Assembly (NCBI GenBank): GCA_902624075.1 | Contig: CACNWC010000006.1 | Span: 1 to 62,628 of the forward strand | DNA from: an uncultured Pelagibacteraceae bacterium | GTDB taxonomy: Bacteria > Pseudomonadota > Alphaproteobacteria > Pelagibacterales > Pelagibacteraceae | Direction: 5' to 3' | Length of the DNA stretch: 62,628 bases | In this document: piece after piece, positions 17,108 through 26,762 of the stretch | How positions within the stretch are numbered: position 1 is the stretch's first letter | Layout: each line of letters starts with the position of its first letter | Translations under genes and position numbers: made by a program | The notes under the pieces: generated by a model | The model's input: only the letters and a program-made list of their open reading frames with translations | What the model was told of the DNA's origin: nothing | The model's database searches: none

Positions 17108-18583
17108 TTATAATTTTTTCTTTAAGATCTCATTAATTAATTGAGGGTTAGCTTTACCACCAGAGGCCTTCATTGCTTGTCCAACAAAAAATCCAAATAA
17201 TTTTTCTTTACCTTGTTTATATTCTATGGCCTTTTCCCTGTTGTCATTGATTATTTTATCAATTAAAGCTTCTAATGCCTTAGGATCACTTTGTTGTTTT
17301 AATCCTTTTTCCTCAACAATCTTTTGAGGATCCTTATCTCCATCTATCATTAACTCAAATACTGTCTTTGCTATTTTTCCTGAAATCGTTCCATTCTTAA
17401 TTAAGTTAACCAGTATTGCTAAATTCTTTGCACTTACCGGGCTTTGAGAAATTTCTAAATTTTTATTATTTAAAACAGCAAATAATTCTCCTGTAATCCA
17501 ATTAACTGCTAATTTCATATCTTTGTTTTTGCCCATTTTAGCAACAACTTCTTCAAAATACTTTGCGGTATCAATATCTGATACTAAGATAGTAGCTTCA
17601 TATGGAGTCAACTTAAATTCATCAATAAATCTTTTCTTTTTGTCGTCTGGTAATTCTGGAATATTTTTTTTAAGTTCATTTATAAATTCATCAGATACTT
17701 CTAACGGTAACAGATCAGGATCAGGAAAATATCTATAATCGTGTGCATCTTCCTTTGATCTCATTGATCTTGTTTCATTTTTTTTTGTATCAAATAATCG
17801 TGTCTCTTGATCGATTGATTTACCTTCTTCAATTAAATCAACTTGTCTATTTGCTTCATATTCAATGGCCATTTGCATAAATTTGATGGAATTAACATTT
17901 TTAATTTCACACCTTGTTCCAAATTCTTTTGAACCTATTGCTCTGACAGAAACATTGACATCTGCTCTTAATGATCCTTCTTGCATATTTCCATCACAAG
18001 TACCTAAATACCGCATAATTGATCTTAATTTTTTAATATATACACTTACTTCATCAGGAGATCTAAGATCTGGTTTGCTAACAATTTCCATTAAAGCTAC
18101 ACCTGATCTATTAAGATCTACGAAAGTATTTTGAGGATCAAGATCATGAATACTTTTTCCTGCATCTTGTTCTAAATGTAACCTTTCAATACCAACTTCT
18201 TTTTGTCCATCAGGCATATCTAATATAACTTTACCCTCACCTACTATAGGATCTTTAAATTGTGAAATCTGATATCCTTGAGGTAAATCTGCATAAAAAT
18301 AATTTTTTCTATCAAATACTGAACGTTTATTAATTTTTGCGTTTAAACCGATGCCAGTTTTAATAGCTTGTTTTACACAAAATTCATTGACTACAGGTAG
18401 CATTCCTGGGAATGCGGCATCAACTAAACTTACCTGGGTATTTGGTTCAGCTCCAAATTTAGTAGCTGAGGTAGAAAATAACTTTGACTCTGACAATACT
18501 TGAGCATGAACTTCTAAACCAATAACAACCTCATATTGATTATCTTTCCGATTAATTAAATATTCTGAATTTTTTTTAATCAC
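17108..18583 (-). CDS. gatB: Asp/Glu-tRNA amidotransferase subunit B
   Basis: GatB of the GatCAB complex converts mischarged Glu-tRNA(Gln) or Asp-tRNA(Asn) to the amide forms. The kinase-like core shows [13 protein letters not shown] near the start, [17 protein letters not shown], and [20 protein letters not shown]. The C-terminal YqeY-like tail (about 350-491) contacts tRNA. I take GTG 18583 as the start: it gives a GTGA overlap with the gatA stop and has GGTGG a few bases upstream. The frame is open four codons further to a TTG at 18595. With this start it has 491 residues. Confidence 0.95.
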   Translation of the reverse strand: MIKKNSEYLINRKDNQYEVVIGLEVHAQVLSESKLFSTSATKFGAEPNTQVSLVDAAFPGMLPVVNEFCVKQAIKTGIGLNAKINKRSVFDRKNYFYADLPQGYQISQFKDPIVGEGKVILDMPDGQKEVGIERLHLEQDAGKSIHDLDPQNTFVDLNRSGVALMEIVSKPDLRSPDEVSVYIKKLRSIMRYLGTCDGNMQEGSLRADVNVSVRAIGSKEFGTRCEIKNVNSIKFMQMAIEYEANRQVDLIEEGKSIDQETRLFDTKKNETRSMRSKEDAHDYRYFPDPDLLPLEVSDEFINELKKNIPELPDDKKKRFIDEFKLTPYEATILVSDIDTAKYFEEVVAKMGKNKDMKLAVNWITGELFAVLNNKNLEISQSPVSAKNLAILVNLIKNGTISGKIAKTVFELMIDGDKDPQKIVEEKGLKQQSDPKALEALIDKIINDNREKAIEYKQGKEKLFGFFVGQAMKASGGKANPQLINEILKKKL

Positions 18584-20037
18584 TTTATCCACCAATCAGT
18601 AATATTATTTTTAAAATTAATCTTTTCTTCCATTGCAAAGGCAATATTGAGTATATTCTGTTCATCAAAAGCTTTACCAATAATTTGCAAACCTAAAGGA
18701 TAGCCTTTAGAATCATGTCCAGCAGGAATTGATATACCTGGCAATCCTGCTAAATTTACTGGAACTGTGAATATATCATTAAGATACATTGAAACTGGAT
18801 CATTTGTTTTTTCACCTATTTTAAATGCTGAACTAGGGGTAGATGGAGTTAAAATTGCATCAACTTTTTTATATGCTTCATCGAAATCACTTTTAATTAA
18901 CTTTCTTACTTTTTGAGCTTTAAGATAGTAAGCATCATAATAACCAGACGATAGAACATAAGTTCCAATCATAATTCTTCTTTGTACTTCAGCGCCAAAA
19001 CCCTCAGATCTTGTCTTTTCATACATATCAATTAGATTTTCACCTTTAGCTCTAAATCCATACTTCACACCATCATATCTTGCTAGGTTTGAAGATGCTT
19101 CAGCAGGAGCGACAATATAATAAGTTGGTAAAGCATAACTAGTGTGAGGGAGTGAAATATCTATAGTTTCAGCTCCACAATCTTTGACATACTGGATTCC
19201 TTTTTGCCAAAGATCCTCGATTTCTTTTGGCATCCCATCAACTCTATATTCTTTTGGTATTCCAATTTTTTTTCCTTTTATATTGTTGCTAAGTTCTTTG
19301 CTGTATTGATTTCTTCTAAAATCTATTGATGTAGAGTCTTTTGAATCATAAGTACTAATTACTTCCTGCAACAAAGCACAATCTTTAACATTTTGTGCCA
19401 TTGGGCCAGCTTGGTCTAGGGATGATGCAAAAGCAACAATACCATAACGTGAACAACTTCCGTATGTAGGTTTTAAACCTACTGTTCCTGTAAATGAAGC
19501 TGGTTGTCTAATTGATCCTCCAGTATCAGTACCTATTGTAATAGGAGTTAATTGTCCAGCTACAGCCGAAGCAGATCCACCAGATGAACCACCAGGAACT
19601 AAGTCTTTATCGATGGGATTTTGCACGTTCCCAAAATAACTAGTTTCATTTGATGAGCCCATTGCAAATTCATCACAATTTAATTTTCCTAAAAGTATAG
19701 CTCCCTCTTTCCAAATATTTTCAGTTACAGTTGACTCATAGGTCGGAACAAAATTATTCAAAATTTTACTACCAGCAGTTGTTTTGACATCTTTTGTACA
19801 AAATAAATCTTTCACTGCTATTGGAATACCTGGTAATTTCAAATCTAAATTAGGTTTTTGATCAAATTTTTTTGCTTTATTTAAAGCCGATGTGAAATCC
19901 TCAGTAATATATGCATTCAATTCTTTAGACTTTTCAGATCTTTCTATAAATGCTTTAGTTATATCCGTTGATGATATTTTTTTATTTTTTATATTTTCAA
20001 CTAATTCTGTTAGAGATTGTTTTGTTATATCTGTCAT
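18580..20037 (-). CDS. gatA: Asp/Glu-tRNA amidotransferase subunit A
   Basis: The 485-residue amidase-signature protein releases ammonia from glutamine for transfer to the charged tRNA. The Ser-cisSer-Lys triad is recognisable: lysine in [14 protein letters not shown], and the serines in [15 protein letters not shown] and [16 protein letters not shown]. It lies between gatC (1-bp TAATG overlap) and gatB (4-bp GTGA overlap), so the three subunits should be made in balanced amounts. Presence of the complete GatCAB suggests indirect charging of tRNA-Gln and/or tRNA-Asn. Confidence 0.97.
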   Translation of the reverse strand: MTDITKQSLTELVENIKNKKISSTDITKAFIERSEKSKELNAYITEDFTSALNKAKKFDQKPNLDLKLPGIPIAVKDLFCTKDVKTTAGSKILNNFVPTYESTVTENIWKEGAILLGKLNCDEFAMGSSNETSYFGNVQNPIDKDLVPGGSSGGSASAVAGQLTPITIGTDTGGSIRQPASFTGTVGLKPTYGSCSRYGIVAFASSLDQAGPMAQNVKDCALLQEVISTYDSKDSTSIDFRRNQYSKELSNNIKGKKIGIPKEYRVDGMPKEIEDLWQKGIQYVKDCGAETIDISLPHTSYALPTYYIVAPAEASSNLARYDGVKYGFRAKGENLIDMYEKTRSEGFGAEVQRRIMIGTYVLSSGYYDAYYLKAQKVRKLIKSDFDEAYKKVDAILTPSTPSSAFKIGEKTNDPVSMYLNDIFTVPVNLAGLPGISIPAGHDSKGYPLGLQIIGKAFDEQNILNIAFAMEEKINFKNNITDWWIK

Positions 20038-20324
20038 TATTCTATCACCTTTGGTACCACAAAATAATCTTCATTATCTTGAGGAGAATTTTTAACAATT
20101 TGTTCTCTAATATTCTTACTTTTAACCTCATCGGGTCTTAGTTTTAATGTTGTTTCAGCAACAGATGTTAAAGGCTCAACATTATCTGTTTTTAATTTAT
20201 TAAGTTTCTCAATAAAATCAAAAATTGAATTTAAATCATCAGCTAATTTTTTAGCTCTTTTTTCATCAACTGAAATTCTTGATAATTTAGATATATGTTT
20301 TATTGTTTTAAGATCTATACTCAT
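20037..20324 (-). CDS. gatC: Asp/Glu-tRNA amidotransferase subunit C
   Basis: The 95-residue GatC wraps around GatA and holds the complex together. Typical features are the N-terminal IKHISKLSRISVDEKRAKKL, then SIFDFIEKLNKLKTDNVEPL, and the proline-rich end NSPQDNEDYFVVPKVIE. It is the first gene of the minus-strand run gatC-gatA-gatB-methyltransferase-trhO-MATE-nuclease. It is divergent from ruvX across 50 bp that must hold both promoters; no clear consensus boxes stand out there. Size and motifs are normal. Confidence 0.95.
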   Translation of the reverse strand: MSIDLKTIKHISKLSRISVDEKRAKKLADDLNSIFDFIEKLNKLKTDNVEPLTSVAETTLKLRPDEVKSKNIREQIVKNSPQDNEDYFVVPKVIE

Positions 20325-20374
20325 ATGCTATTTTAATATGACGCAAACTATCACTTAAGTTTAAAATATACAAT

Positions 20375-20830
20375 ATGATCACTTTAGAAGAATTTAAAAA
20401 AAAGCACTCAGATAAGTGTAGATTAATAGGTTTAGACCTTGGTTCTAAAAGAATCGGTGTATCTATTTGTGATGAAAAACAATTAATCGCTACTCCTCTC
20501 AAAACAATAAATAGGAATTCGCATACAGAATTAATTTCTGAACTTAAGGGGATCATTGACGAAAATAATATTAAGGGAATCATTATTGGAAATCCTCTAA
20601 ATATGGATGGCTCATCTGGAAGATCGGCACAATCTGTGAAAGACACATCACAAAATATTGAGGAAAACATTAATATTCCTGTTTGTCTTTGGGATGAAAG
20701 GTTATCAACAGTTGGTGCTTTTAATCTTTCTAGTCAATTAGATATTAATGTGAGTAAAAGGGAAAAGAAAATCGATGAAAATGCTGCTGCTTTTATATTA
20801 CAAGGAGCAATAGATTTTTTAAATAATTAA
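20375..20830 (+). CDS. ruvX: Holliday junction resolvase-like protein YqgF/RuvX
   Basis: The 151-residue RNase H-fold protein shows acidic motifs of the YqgF family: LIGLDLGSKRIGVSICDEK near residue 17, GIIIGNPLNMDGSSGRSAQS, and VCLWDERLSTVGAF, with a final KIDENAAAFILQGAIDFL. Family members act in pre-16S rRNA 5'-end processing in E. coli and are related to Holliday-junction resolvases. It leads the plus-strand group ruvX-pyrB-pyrC'-plsY-topA, a neighbourhood common in alphaproteobacteria. The rRNA-processing role is the better supported one for the family. Confidence 0.93.
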   Translation: MITLEEFKKKHSDKCRLIGLDLGSKRIGVSICDEKQLIATPLKTINRNSHTELISELKGIIDENNIKGIIIGNPLNMDGSSGRSAQSVKDTSQNIEENINIPVCLWDERLSTVGAFNLSSQLDINVSKREKKIDENAAAFILQGAIDFLNN

Positions 20831-20872
20831 TACTTGCTATTGTAGACATTTATAGTTATAGAGTTGGTTTTA

Positions 20873-21814
20873 ATGGCATTTAAAACAGATAAAGCTATTA
20901 AAATTTCTCAAAAACACTTGTTAGGTATTCAAGATTTATCAATTAATGATGTTAATTTGATACTTGAAGAAGCACACACTTTTATAAAAATTAATCAAAG
21001 CAAAAATAAAAAGATAGATGTATTGAGAGGAAAAACTCAAATTAATTTATTCTTTGAACCTTCTACTAGAACTCAAAGTTCATTTGAATTAGCTGGAAAG
21101 AGACTTGGAGCAGACGTTATGTCTATGAATATAAGTAACTCTGCAATTAAAAAAGGTGAAACATTAGTCGATACAGCCATGACTTTAAATGCTATGCATC
21201 CAGATATTATTGTAGTTAGACATCAAGACTCTGGAGCTTGTAACTTACTTTCACAAAAAGTAAATTGTGCAGTGCTAAATGCTGGTGATGGAAGAAGAGA
21301 ACATCCTACTCAAGCTCTTTTAGATGCTTTAACAATTATAACTCGAAAAAATAAAATTGAAGGATTGAAAATTGCAATATGTGGAGACATTCTACATTCA
21401 AGAGTAGCTAGATCAAATATATATTTACTCAATATGTTAGGTGCTGAGGTAAATATAGTTGCACCAACAAATTTAATGCCAAAAGAAATTAAAAAATTTG
21501 GTGTAAATACTTTTACTGACATGAAAAAAGGGTTGAAGGATTGTGATATTGTAATGATGTTAAGATTGCAGAATGAAAGAATGACAAGTTCATATCTTTC
21601 ATCAAATAGAGAATATTATGAATATTATGGATTAACTCCTGACAAATTGGAACATGCTAAATCTGATGCATTAATTATGCACCCTGGTCCAATGAATAGA
21701 GGTATAGAAATTGATACAATGCTTGCAGATGACATAAATAAAAGCGTAATTAAAGAACAAGTTGAACTTGGTGTAGCTGTAAGAATGGCTTGCTTAAAGA
21801 TATTTTGTATATAA
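20873..21814 (+). CDS. pyrB: Aspartate carbamoyltransferase catalytic subunit
   Basis: PyrB makes N-carbamoylaspartate, the first committed step of UMP synthesis. The carbamoyl-phosphate loop [20 protein letters not shown], the [13 protein letters not shown] segment, the MLRLQNERM active-site region and [12 protein letters not shown] are all present. I place the start at ATG 20873 (MAFKTDK, 313 residues); an in-frame TTG at 20864 is possible but sits next to the AGAG that could serve as ribosome-binding site. No pyrI gene is present. The next gene, an HxH-less dihydroorotase homolog, starts 1 bp after its stop, as for the ATCase-pseudoDHOase pairs. Confidence 0.95.
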   Translation: MAFKTDKAIKISQKHLLGIQDLSINDVNLILEEAHTFIKINQSKNKKIDVLRGKTQINLFFEPSTRTQSSFELAGKRLGADVMSMNISNSAIKKGETLVDTAMTLNAMHPDIIVVRHQDSGACNLLSQKVNCAVLNAGDGRREHPTQALLDALTIITRKNKIEGLKIAICGDILHSRVARSNIYLLNMLGAEVNIVAPTNLMPKEIKKFGVNTFTDMKKGLKDCDIVMMLRLQNERMTSSYLSSNREYYEYYGLTPDKLEHAKSDALIMHPGPMNRGIEIDTMLADDINKSVIKEQVELGVAVRMACLKIFCI

Positions 21815-23101
21815 ATGAAAAAACAATATTTTATAAATGCAAACATAATTGACCCTCACAACTCTATTAATGAAACTGGAGGTTTGATTATAAGTGAAGA
21901 AGGTACAATTGAGGCTGTAGGAAAAAAAGTTAATACTAATAATTTGCCAAGTAGAGAAAAGCCAATTGACTTGAGGGGAAAATATATTTTCCCTGGATTA
22001 GTAGATATGAGAGTCTTTGTTGGTGAACCTGGATATGAATATAAAGAAAACTTTAGAACTTTAAGTAATGCAGCATTATCTGGAGGTGTTACTTCTGTAG
22101 TTACTATGCCTAACACAGATCCAATAATTGACAATGTATCTATAGTTGATTTTTTAAAAAGAAGAGGAAGAGATAAATCTAAAATTAATATCTTTCCATG
22201 TGCTTCACTAACTAAAAATATAGAAGGTACTAACATGACTGAATTTGGTCTCTTACAAAAGAAAGGAATTGTTGCATTCACAGATGGAGTAAAAACAATT
22301 CAAAATCCAAGATTAATGTCTCGAATAATGAACTCTGCTAAAGATTTAGGTTGTTTAATCATGCAACACGCTGAAGATTATGAACTAGCAAAGAATGGGA
22401 TGATAAACTCTGGAATTATTGCGTCTAAATTAGGATTGTCAGGCATACCTGAAATTGCAGAAAGAATTTTAATTGAAAGGGACCTTACATTACTAGAAAA
22501 AGTCAAATGTAGATATCATATATCTCAATTATCATCACAAAAATCAGTTGAAATAATAAAATATAGAAAAGAAATTGTGAAATTTACTTCTGGAGTTTCT
22601 ATTAATAATTTGTCTTTGAATGAAAATGATATTGGTGATTTTAAAACTTTTTTAAAATTGTCTCCCCCTTTAAGGAGAGAAGAAGATAGATTAGCTCTAG
22701 TTGAAGGATTAAAAGATGGTCTCATTGAAGTTATTGTTTCAGATCATAAGCCTGAAGATGAAGAATCAAAAAGGTTAACATTTGCTCAAGCGGCTACAGG
22801 TGCATCAGGGATAGAGACGCTTTTATCTTTAAGTTTAGAATTATATCACAATGGATCGCTCAAACTTGAGACGATCATTAGAGCCTTGACTTCTAATCCG
22901 GCAAAAATATTAAAAATAAATAAGGGAAATCTCTCGGTCGGTAATGATGCGGATCTTTGTGTAGTTGATATTGATAAACCTTGGATTGTAAAGAAAGAAA
23001 AATTAATTTCAAAATCAAAAAATACATCAATTGAAGATAAAAAACTTCAAGGTAAAGTTATAAATACATTTGTAAAAGGCAAAGAATTATTTAAGCTATA
23101 G
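21815..23101 (+). CDS. Dihydroorotase-like protein lacking the HxH metal site (pseudo-DHOase, PyrC'/PyrX type)
   Basis: The 428-residue amidohydrolase matches type I dihydroorotase along its length: YIFPGLVDMRVFVGEPGYEY, VTSVVTMPNTDPIIDN, a CRYHISQLSS segment, and VSDHKPEDE near residues 308-316. The first metal-binding motif, normally D-x-H-x-H after PGLVD, reads Asp64-Met-Arg66-Val-Phe68, so both histidines are gone. Asp310-His311 and the later histidines remain. Homologs with this change (PyrC' of Pseudomonas, PyrX) are inactive and scaffold ATCase. It starts 1 bp after pyrB, consistent with an ATCase-associated role. An active dihydroorotase would have to be encoded elsewhere. Confidence 0.88.
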   Translation: MKKQYFINANIIDPHNSINETGGLIISEEGTIEAVGKKVNTNNLPSREKPIDLRGKYIFPGLVDMRVFVGEPGYEYKENFRTLSNAALSGGVTSVVTMPNTDPIIDNVSIVDFLKRRGRDKSKINIFPCASLTKNIEGTNMTEFGLLQKKGIVAFTDGVKTIQNPRLMSRIMNSAKDLGCLIMQHAEDYELAKNGMINSGIIASKLGLSGIPEIAERILIERDLTLLEKVKCRYHISQLSSQKSVEIIKYRKEIVKFTSGVSINNLSLNENDIGDFKTFLKLSPPLRREEDRLALVEGLKDGLIEVIVSDHKPEDEESKRLTFAQAATGASGIETLLSLSLELYHNGSLKLETIIRALTSNPAKILKINKGNLSVGNDADLCVVDIDKPWIVKKEKLISKSKNTSIEDKKLQGKVINTFVKGKELFKL

Positions 23102-23102
23102 A

Positions 23103-23681
23103 ATGGATATTTTTTTAATAGGTATAATTTCTTACCTCATGGGTTCAGTACCATTTGGCTTCATACTTACAAAAATTTTTTTAAAAAAAGATATTAGAGA
23201 AATTGGTTCAGGTAACATTGGAGCCACTAATGCTCTCAGAACTGGGAATAAAACAATAGGTTACTCAACATTGGTGCTTGATATTTTAAAAGCTGTAGCT
23301 CCTGTCATCTACGTAAAAATTTTTTATCAAGATTTTTTATTTATTGCTTCTCTCTGTGCTTTTTTAGGTCATGTTTTTCCAATTTGGTTAAAGTTTAAAG
23401 GTGGAAAAGGTGTTGCAACTTATGTTGGAATTTTATTTGCTATAAATGTCTATTTTGGAATTATCTTCACTATTTCTTGGTTTATAACTTTTTTCATTTC
23501 TAAGTATTCCTCGTTATCATCTTTAGTGGGTGCAGCTTCTATACCAATATATTTATTGATTTTAAGTCAATTTGATCAAGTAATTTTTTTTACGATTATG
23601 TTTGTTTTGATTTTTTTTACTCATAGAGAAAATATTAAAAGATTGAAAAATAAAGAAGAAACAAAGACAAAAATTTATTAA
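23103..23681 (+). CDS. plsY: Glycerol-3-phosphate acyltransferase PlsY
   Basis: The 192-residue inner-membrane protein uses acyl-phosphate to acylate glycerol-3-phosphate, the first step of phospholipid synthesis. It shows the three PlsY motifs: SYLMGSVPFGFILTKIF, IREIGSGNIGATNALRTGNK, and FKGGKGVATYVG. It has about five to seven membrane segments. It follows the pseudo-DHOase by 1 bp and precedes topA by 36 bp. In many alphaproteobacteria dprA lies between plsY and topA; here it does not. Length is normal. Confidence 0.95.
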   Translation: MDIFLIGIISYLMGSVPFGFILTKIFLKKDIREIGSGNIGATNALRTGNKTIGYSTLVLDILKAVAPVIYVKIFYQDFLFIASLCAFLGHVFPIWLKFKGGKGVATYVGILFAINVYFGIIFTISWFITFFISKYSSLSSLVGAASIPIYLLILSQFDQVIFFTIMFVLIFFTHRENIKRLKNKEETKTKIY

Positions 23682-23717
23682 ATTGACTATCTAAGTGATT
23701 TGAGTAGTTTGTAGTCT

Positions 23718-26303
23718 ATGAATTTGGTCATTGTAGAAAGTCCTGCTAAAGCTAAAACAATAAATAAGTATTTGGGTGATGATTATAAAGTTCTAGCAAG
23801 TTATGGTCATATAAGAGACTTGCCCTCTAAAAATGGTTCAGTTGATCCAGACCAAGATTTTAAAATGGAATGGGAAATTGACAGTTTTTCAAAAAAATAC
23901 CTTAAAGAAATTACCGATGCAGCAAAAGACTCATCTAAGATTATATTAGCTACAGACCCTGACCGTGAAGGTGAAGCTATTGCCTGGCATGTAAAAGAAT
24001 ACTTAAATGAAAAAAAACTTTTAAAAGATAAAGAAATTGAAAGAGTTGTATTTAATGAGATAACCAAAAAAGCTGTAATACAGGGAATTGAAAATCCAAG
24101 ACAAATTGAACCTCATCTAGTTGATGCTTATATGGCTAGAAGAGCTTTAGATTACTTGGTTGGTTTTAATATTTCACCAATACTTTGGACAAAACTACCC
24201 GGCTCAAAATCTGCAGGAAGAGTTCAATCTGTTGCTTTAAAATTAATTACAGAGAGAGAACATGAGATTGAGTCATTTAAACCAGAGGAGTTTTGGACTT
24301 TAAGTATAAACTTTATAGATCAAAATAATCAAAAAATTATCTCAAGTATAAGTCAATTAGATAATAATAAAATTGAAAAATTTACATTCAGAAATAAAGA
24401 AGAAATAAACAAAGCTATAGAGAGTATAAATAAAAAAAAATTTAGTATTACAGATATTTCAAGCAAAGTTGTTAATCGAAATCCATCTGGACCATTTACT
24501 ACATCTACTCTTCAACAAACCGCATCAAGCAGATTAGGTTTTGGTGCATCTAGAACAATGCAAATAGCGCAAAAGCTTTATCAAGGAGTAGAAATAGAGG
24601 GAGAAACAATTGGCTTGATTACTTATATGAGAACAGACGGAACTAATTTATCCAAAGATGCAGTGTCAGCTTTTAGAAATTACATCCAAAAAGAAATTGG
24701 TAACGAATACTTGCCTAAAGATGTTTTGAATTATTCTGGTAAAAAAGCTAAGAATGCTCAGGAAGCTCATGAAGCAATTAGACCTACAGATATAATCAAA
24801 ACACCCCAAAGTGTTAAGAAATATTTAAGTACAGATCAAAATAAACTTTATGATCTTATTTGGAGTAGAGCTTTATCTTCCCAAATGGAGTCTGCTAAAT
24901 TTGACAGGAACACTATTACTATAACTTCAGACAATAATGACACTATTTGTAAAGCTAGTGGGTCAGTGCTTAAATTTGATGGATTTTTGAAAATTTATAA
25001 TAGTCAAAGTAAAGATGATGATCAAAATATTTTACCATCTATGTCTAAAGGACCTATTTATATTGAGTCATTACTAGATGAACAGCATTATACACAACCA
25101 CCTCCAAGATACTCTGAAGCTAGCTTAGTTAAAAAACTTGAGGAACTTGGTATTGGAAGACCATCTACTTATGCAAGTATCATTTCTACTATTGCTAACA
25201 GAGGTTATGCAGAAATATTGAATAAAAGATTTTTTCCTACTGACAGAGGGAAATTAATTTCTGCCTTTTTAGAAAAATTGTTCTCAAAATATGTAGATTA
25301 TAATTTTACAGCAGGGTTAGAGGATCAACTTGACGAAATCACCACTGGAAAAGAAAGTTGGATTAAAGTTTTGGAGCTTTTCTGGAAGGACTTTAATAAT
25401 AATGTATCAGAGGTAAAAGAAAAGAGAACTAGAGAAGTCTTGGATTTGCTCAATGATAGTTTGGGTGAATTAATTTTTGATAAAGATAATGAAGGAAATG
25501 TTGTTAGAAAGTGTCAATTATGCAATTCTGGAACATTAAGTTTAAAAAATAGCTTTAGAGGTGGTGCTTTTATAGGATGCTCAAATTACCCTGAATGTAA
25601 GTTTACACGACCATTATCTAAGGCAAAAGCTGCAGCTCAAGCACAATTAGCAGAACCAAAATTAATTGGAAAACACGAAAATGGAAATGAAATTTATCTA
25701 AAAAATGGAAGGTTTGGCCCGTATCTTCAGTATGAGAAAATTCTTACTGATGTTGAGGTTGAGAAGATTACTAAAAAAAAGAAAAAAACTAAAAAATCTA
25801 AATCAGATGTTAACGAACTCTTAAAAAATGTTTCAATACCTAAGGGTTTAGATCTAGAAAGTATAGATTTAGAAAGAGCTCAATTCTTATGCTCACTACC
25901 TAAGTCACTTGGAATAAATCCTGACAATCAAAAAGAGATTACATTAAACACTGGAAGATTCGGCCCATATTTAAAATGTGAAAATAAGTCAGCAAGAATA
26001 GAAAATATAGAAGAAATTTTTTCAATAGGTTTAAATAGAGCAATTACTCTAATAGCTGAAGCTAAACCTGGTCGAATGTCTTCATCGATGATTAAAGATT
26101 TAGGGGAACATCCTGAGGATAAAAAGCCAGTTAGAGTAATGAAAGGTCAATACGGTCCTTATATTAAGTACAAATCACTCAATGCAACTATACCCGAAGA
26201 AAAAGACCCTACTGAATTAACTATGGAAGAGGCTTTAATATTGATTGAGAAAAGAAAAGAATACGATAAAAGTAAAAAATCTAAAAAAAGGAAATCTAAA
26301 TGA
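23718..26303 (+). CDS. topA: DNA topoisomerase I
   Basis: The 861-residue type IA topoisomerase relaxes negative supercoils. The N-terminal Toprim domain contains LVIVESPAKAKTINKYLGDD and ILATDPDREGEAIAWHVKEY. The catalytic tyrosine sits in GLITYMRTDGTNLS (near residue 306). The C-terminal part has one four-cysteine zinc ribbon (CQLC...CSNYPEC, about 598-630) and three repeats containing GRFGPYL or GQYGPYI, with a Lys-rich tail. That layout is usual for alphaproteobacteria. The stop overlaps the RidA-like start in an ATGA arrangement. Confidence 0.97.
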   Translation: MNLVIVESPAKAKTINKYLGDDYKVLASYGHIRDLPSKNGSVDPDQDFKMEWEIDSFSKKYLKEITDAAKDSSKIILATDPDREGEAIAWHVKEYLNEKKLLKDKEIERVVFNEITKKAVIQGIENPRQIEPHLVDAYMARRALDYLVGFNISPILWTKLPGSKSAGRVQSVALKLITEREHEIESFKPEEFWTLSINFIDQNNQKIISSISQLDNNKIEKFTFRNKEEINKAIESINKKKFSITDISSKVVNRNPSGPFTTSTLQQTASSRLGFGASRTMQIAQKLYQGVEIEGETIGLITYMRTDGTNLSKDAVSAFRNYIQKEIGNEYLPKDVLNYSGKKAKNAQEAHEAIRPTDIIKTPQSVKKYLSTDQNKLYDLIWSRALSSQMESAKFDRNTITITSDNNDTICKASGSVLKFDGFLKIYNSQSKDDDQNILPSMSKGPIYIESLLDEQHYTQPPPRYSEASLVKKLEELGIGRPSTYASIISTIANRGYAEILNKRFFPTDRGKLISAFLEKLFSKYVDYNFTAGLEDQLDEITTGKESWIKVLELFWKDFNNNVSEVKEKRTREVLDLLNDSLGELIFDKDNEGNVVRKCQLCNSGTLSLKNSFRGGAFIGCSNYPECKFTRPLSKAKAAAQAQLAEPKLIGKHENGNEIYLKNGRFGPYLQYEKILTDVEVEKITKKKKKTKKSKSDVNELLKNVSIPKGLDLESIDLERAQFLCSLPKSLGINPDNQKEITLNTGRFGPYLKCENKSARIENIEEIFSIGLNRAITLIAEAKPGRMSSSMIKDLGEHPEDKKPVRVMKGQYGPYIKYKSLNATIPEEKDPTELTMEEALILIEKRKEYDKSKKSKKRKSK

Positions 26304-26761
26304 ATTATGATGAAAAAATAAAAGAACTTAAAATAAAGCTACCTGAAGCAAAACCACCAGTTGGAAATTATGTTGCAACTAAAATTTCTGGAAAGATTTT
26401 GTTTATATCTGGACAAATTTCTATTGATGAGAATGGTCAATTAATAAAAGGGAAAGTTGGAAAAGATTTGGATACTGATTCTGGATATAATGCTGCTAAG
26501 CGATGTGCATTAAGTATTATTGCTCAGGTTAAAAAGGCTTGTGATAATGATTTATCAAAAGTTAAATCTTGTATTAAATTAACTGGATTTGTTAATTCCA
26601 CTGATGATTTTATTGATCAACCAAAAGTGATAAATGGTGCGTCAGACTTAATAGCTGCGGTGTTTGGAGATTCTGGTATGCATACTAGAGCTGCTGTAAG
26701 CACTAATAGCTTACCATTAGGAGTATCGGTAGAAGTCGATGCAATTTTTGAATTAAATTAA
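26300..26761 (+). CDS. RidA (YjgF/YER057c) family protein
   Basis: The 153-residue chorismate-mutase-like fold resembles the longer RidA subgroup. It has YVATKISGKILFISGQISID, a central CALSIIAQVKKACDNDLSKV helix, and GMHTRAAVSTNSLPLGVSVE whose arginine matches the catalytic Arg that binds imine carboxyl groups. RidA proteins hydrolyse reactive enamine/imine intermediates released by PLP enzymes. Substrates of this subgroup are less certain. It overlaps the topA stop by 4 bp and ends 1 bp from the convergent ugd stop. Confidence 0.87.
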   Translation: MNYDEKIKELKIKLPEAKPPVGNYVATKISGKILFISGQISIDENGQLIKGKVGKDLDTDSGYNAAKRCALSIIAQVKKACDNDLSKVKSCIKLTGFVNSTDDFIDQPKVINGASDLIAAVFGDSGMHTRAAVSTNSLPLGVSVEVDAIFELN

Positions 26762-26762
26762 T

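Noticed and set aside
20308-20670. Minus-strand frame of 120 codons overlapping ruvX
   Set aside because: Antisense to ruvX, which carries full YqgF motifs; no domain is seen in the shadow frame.
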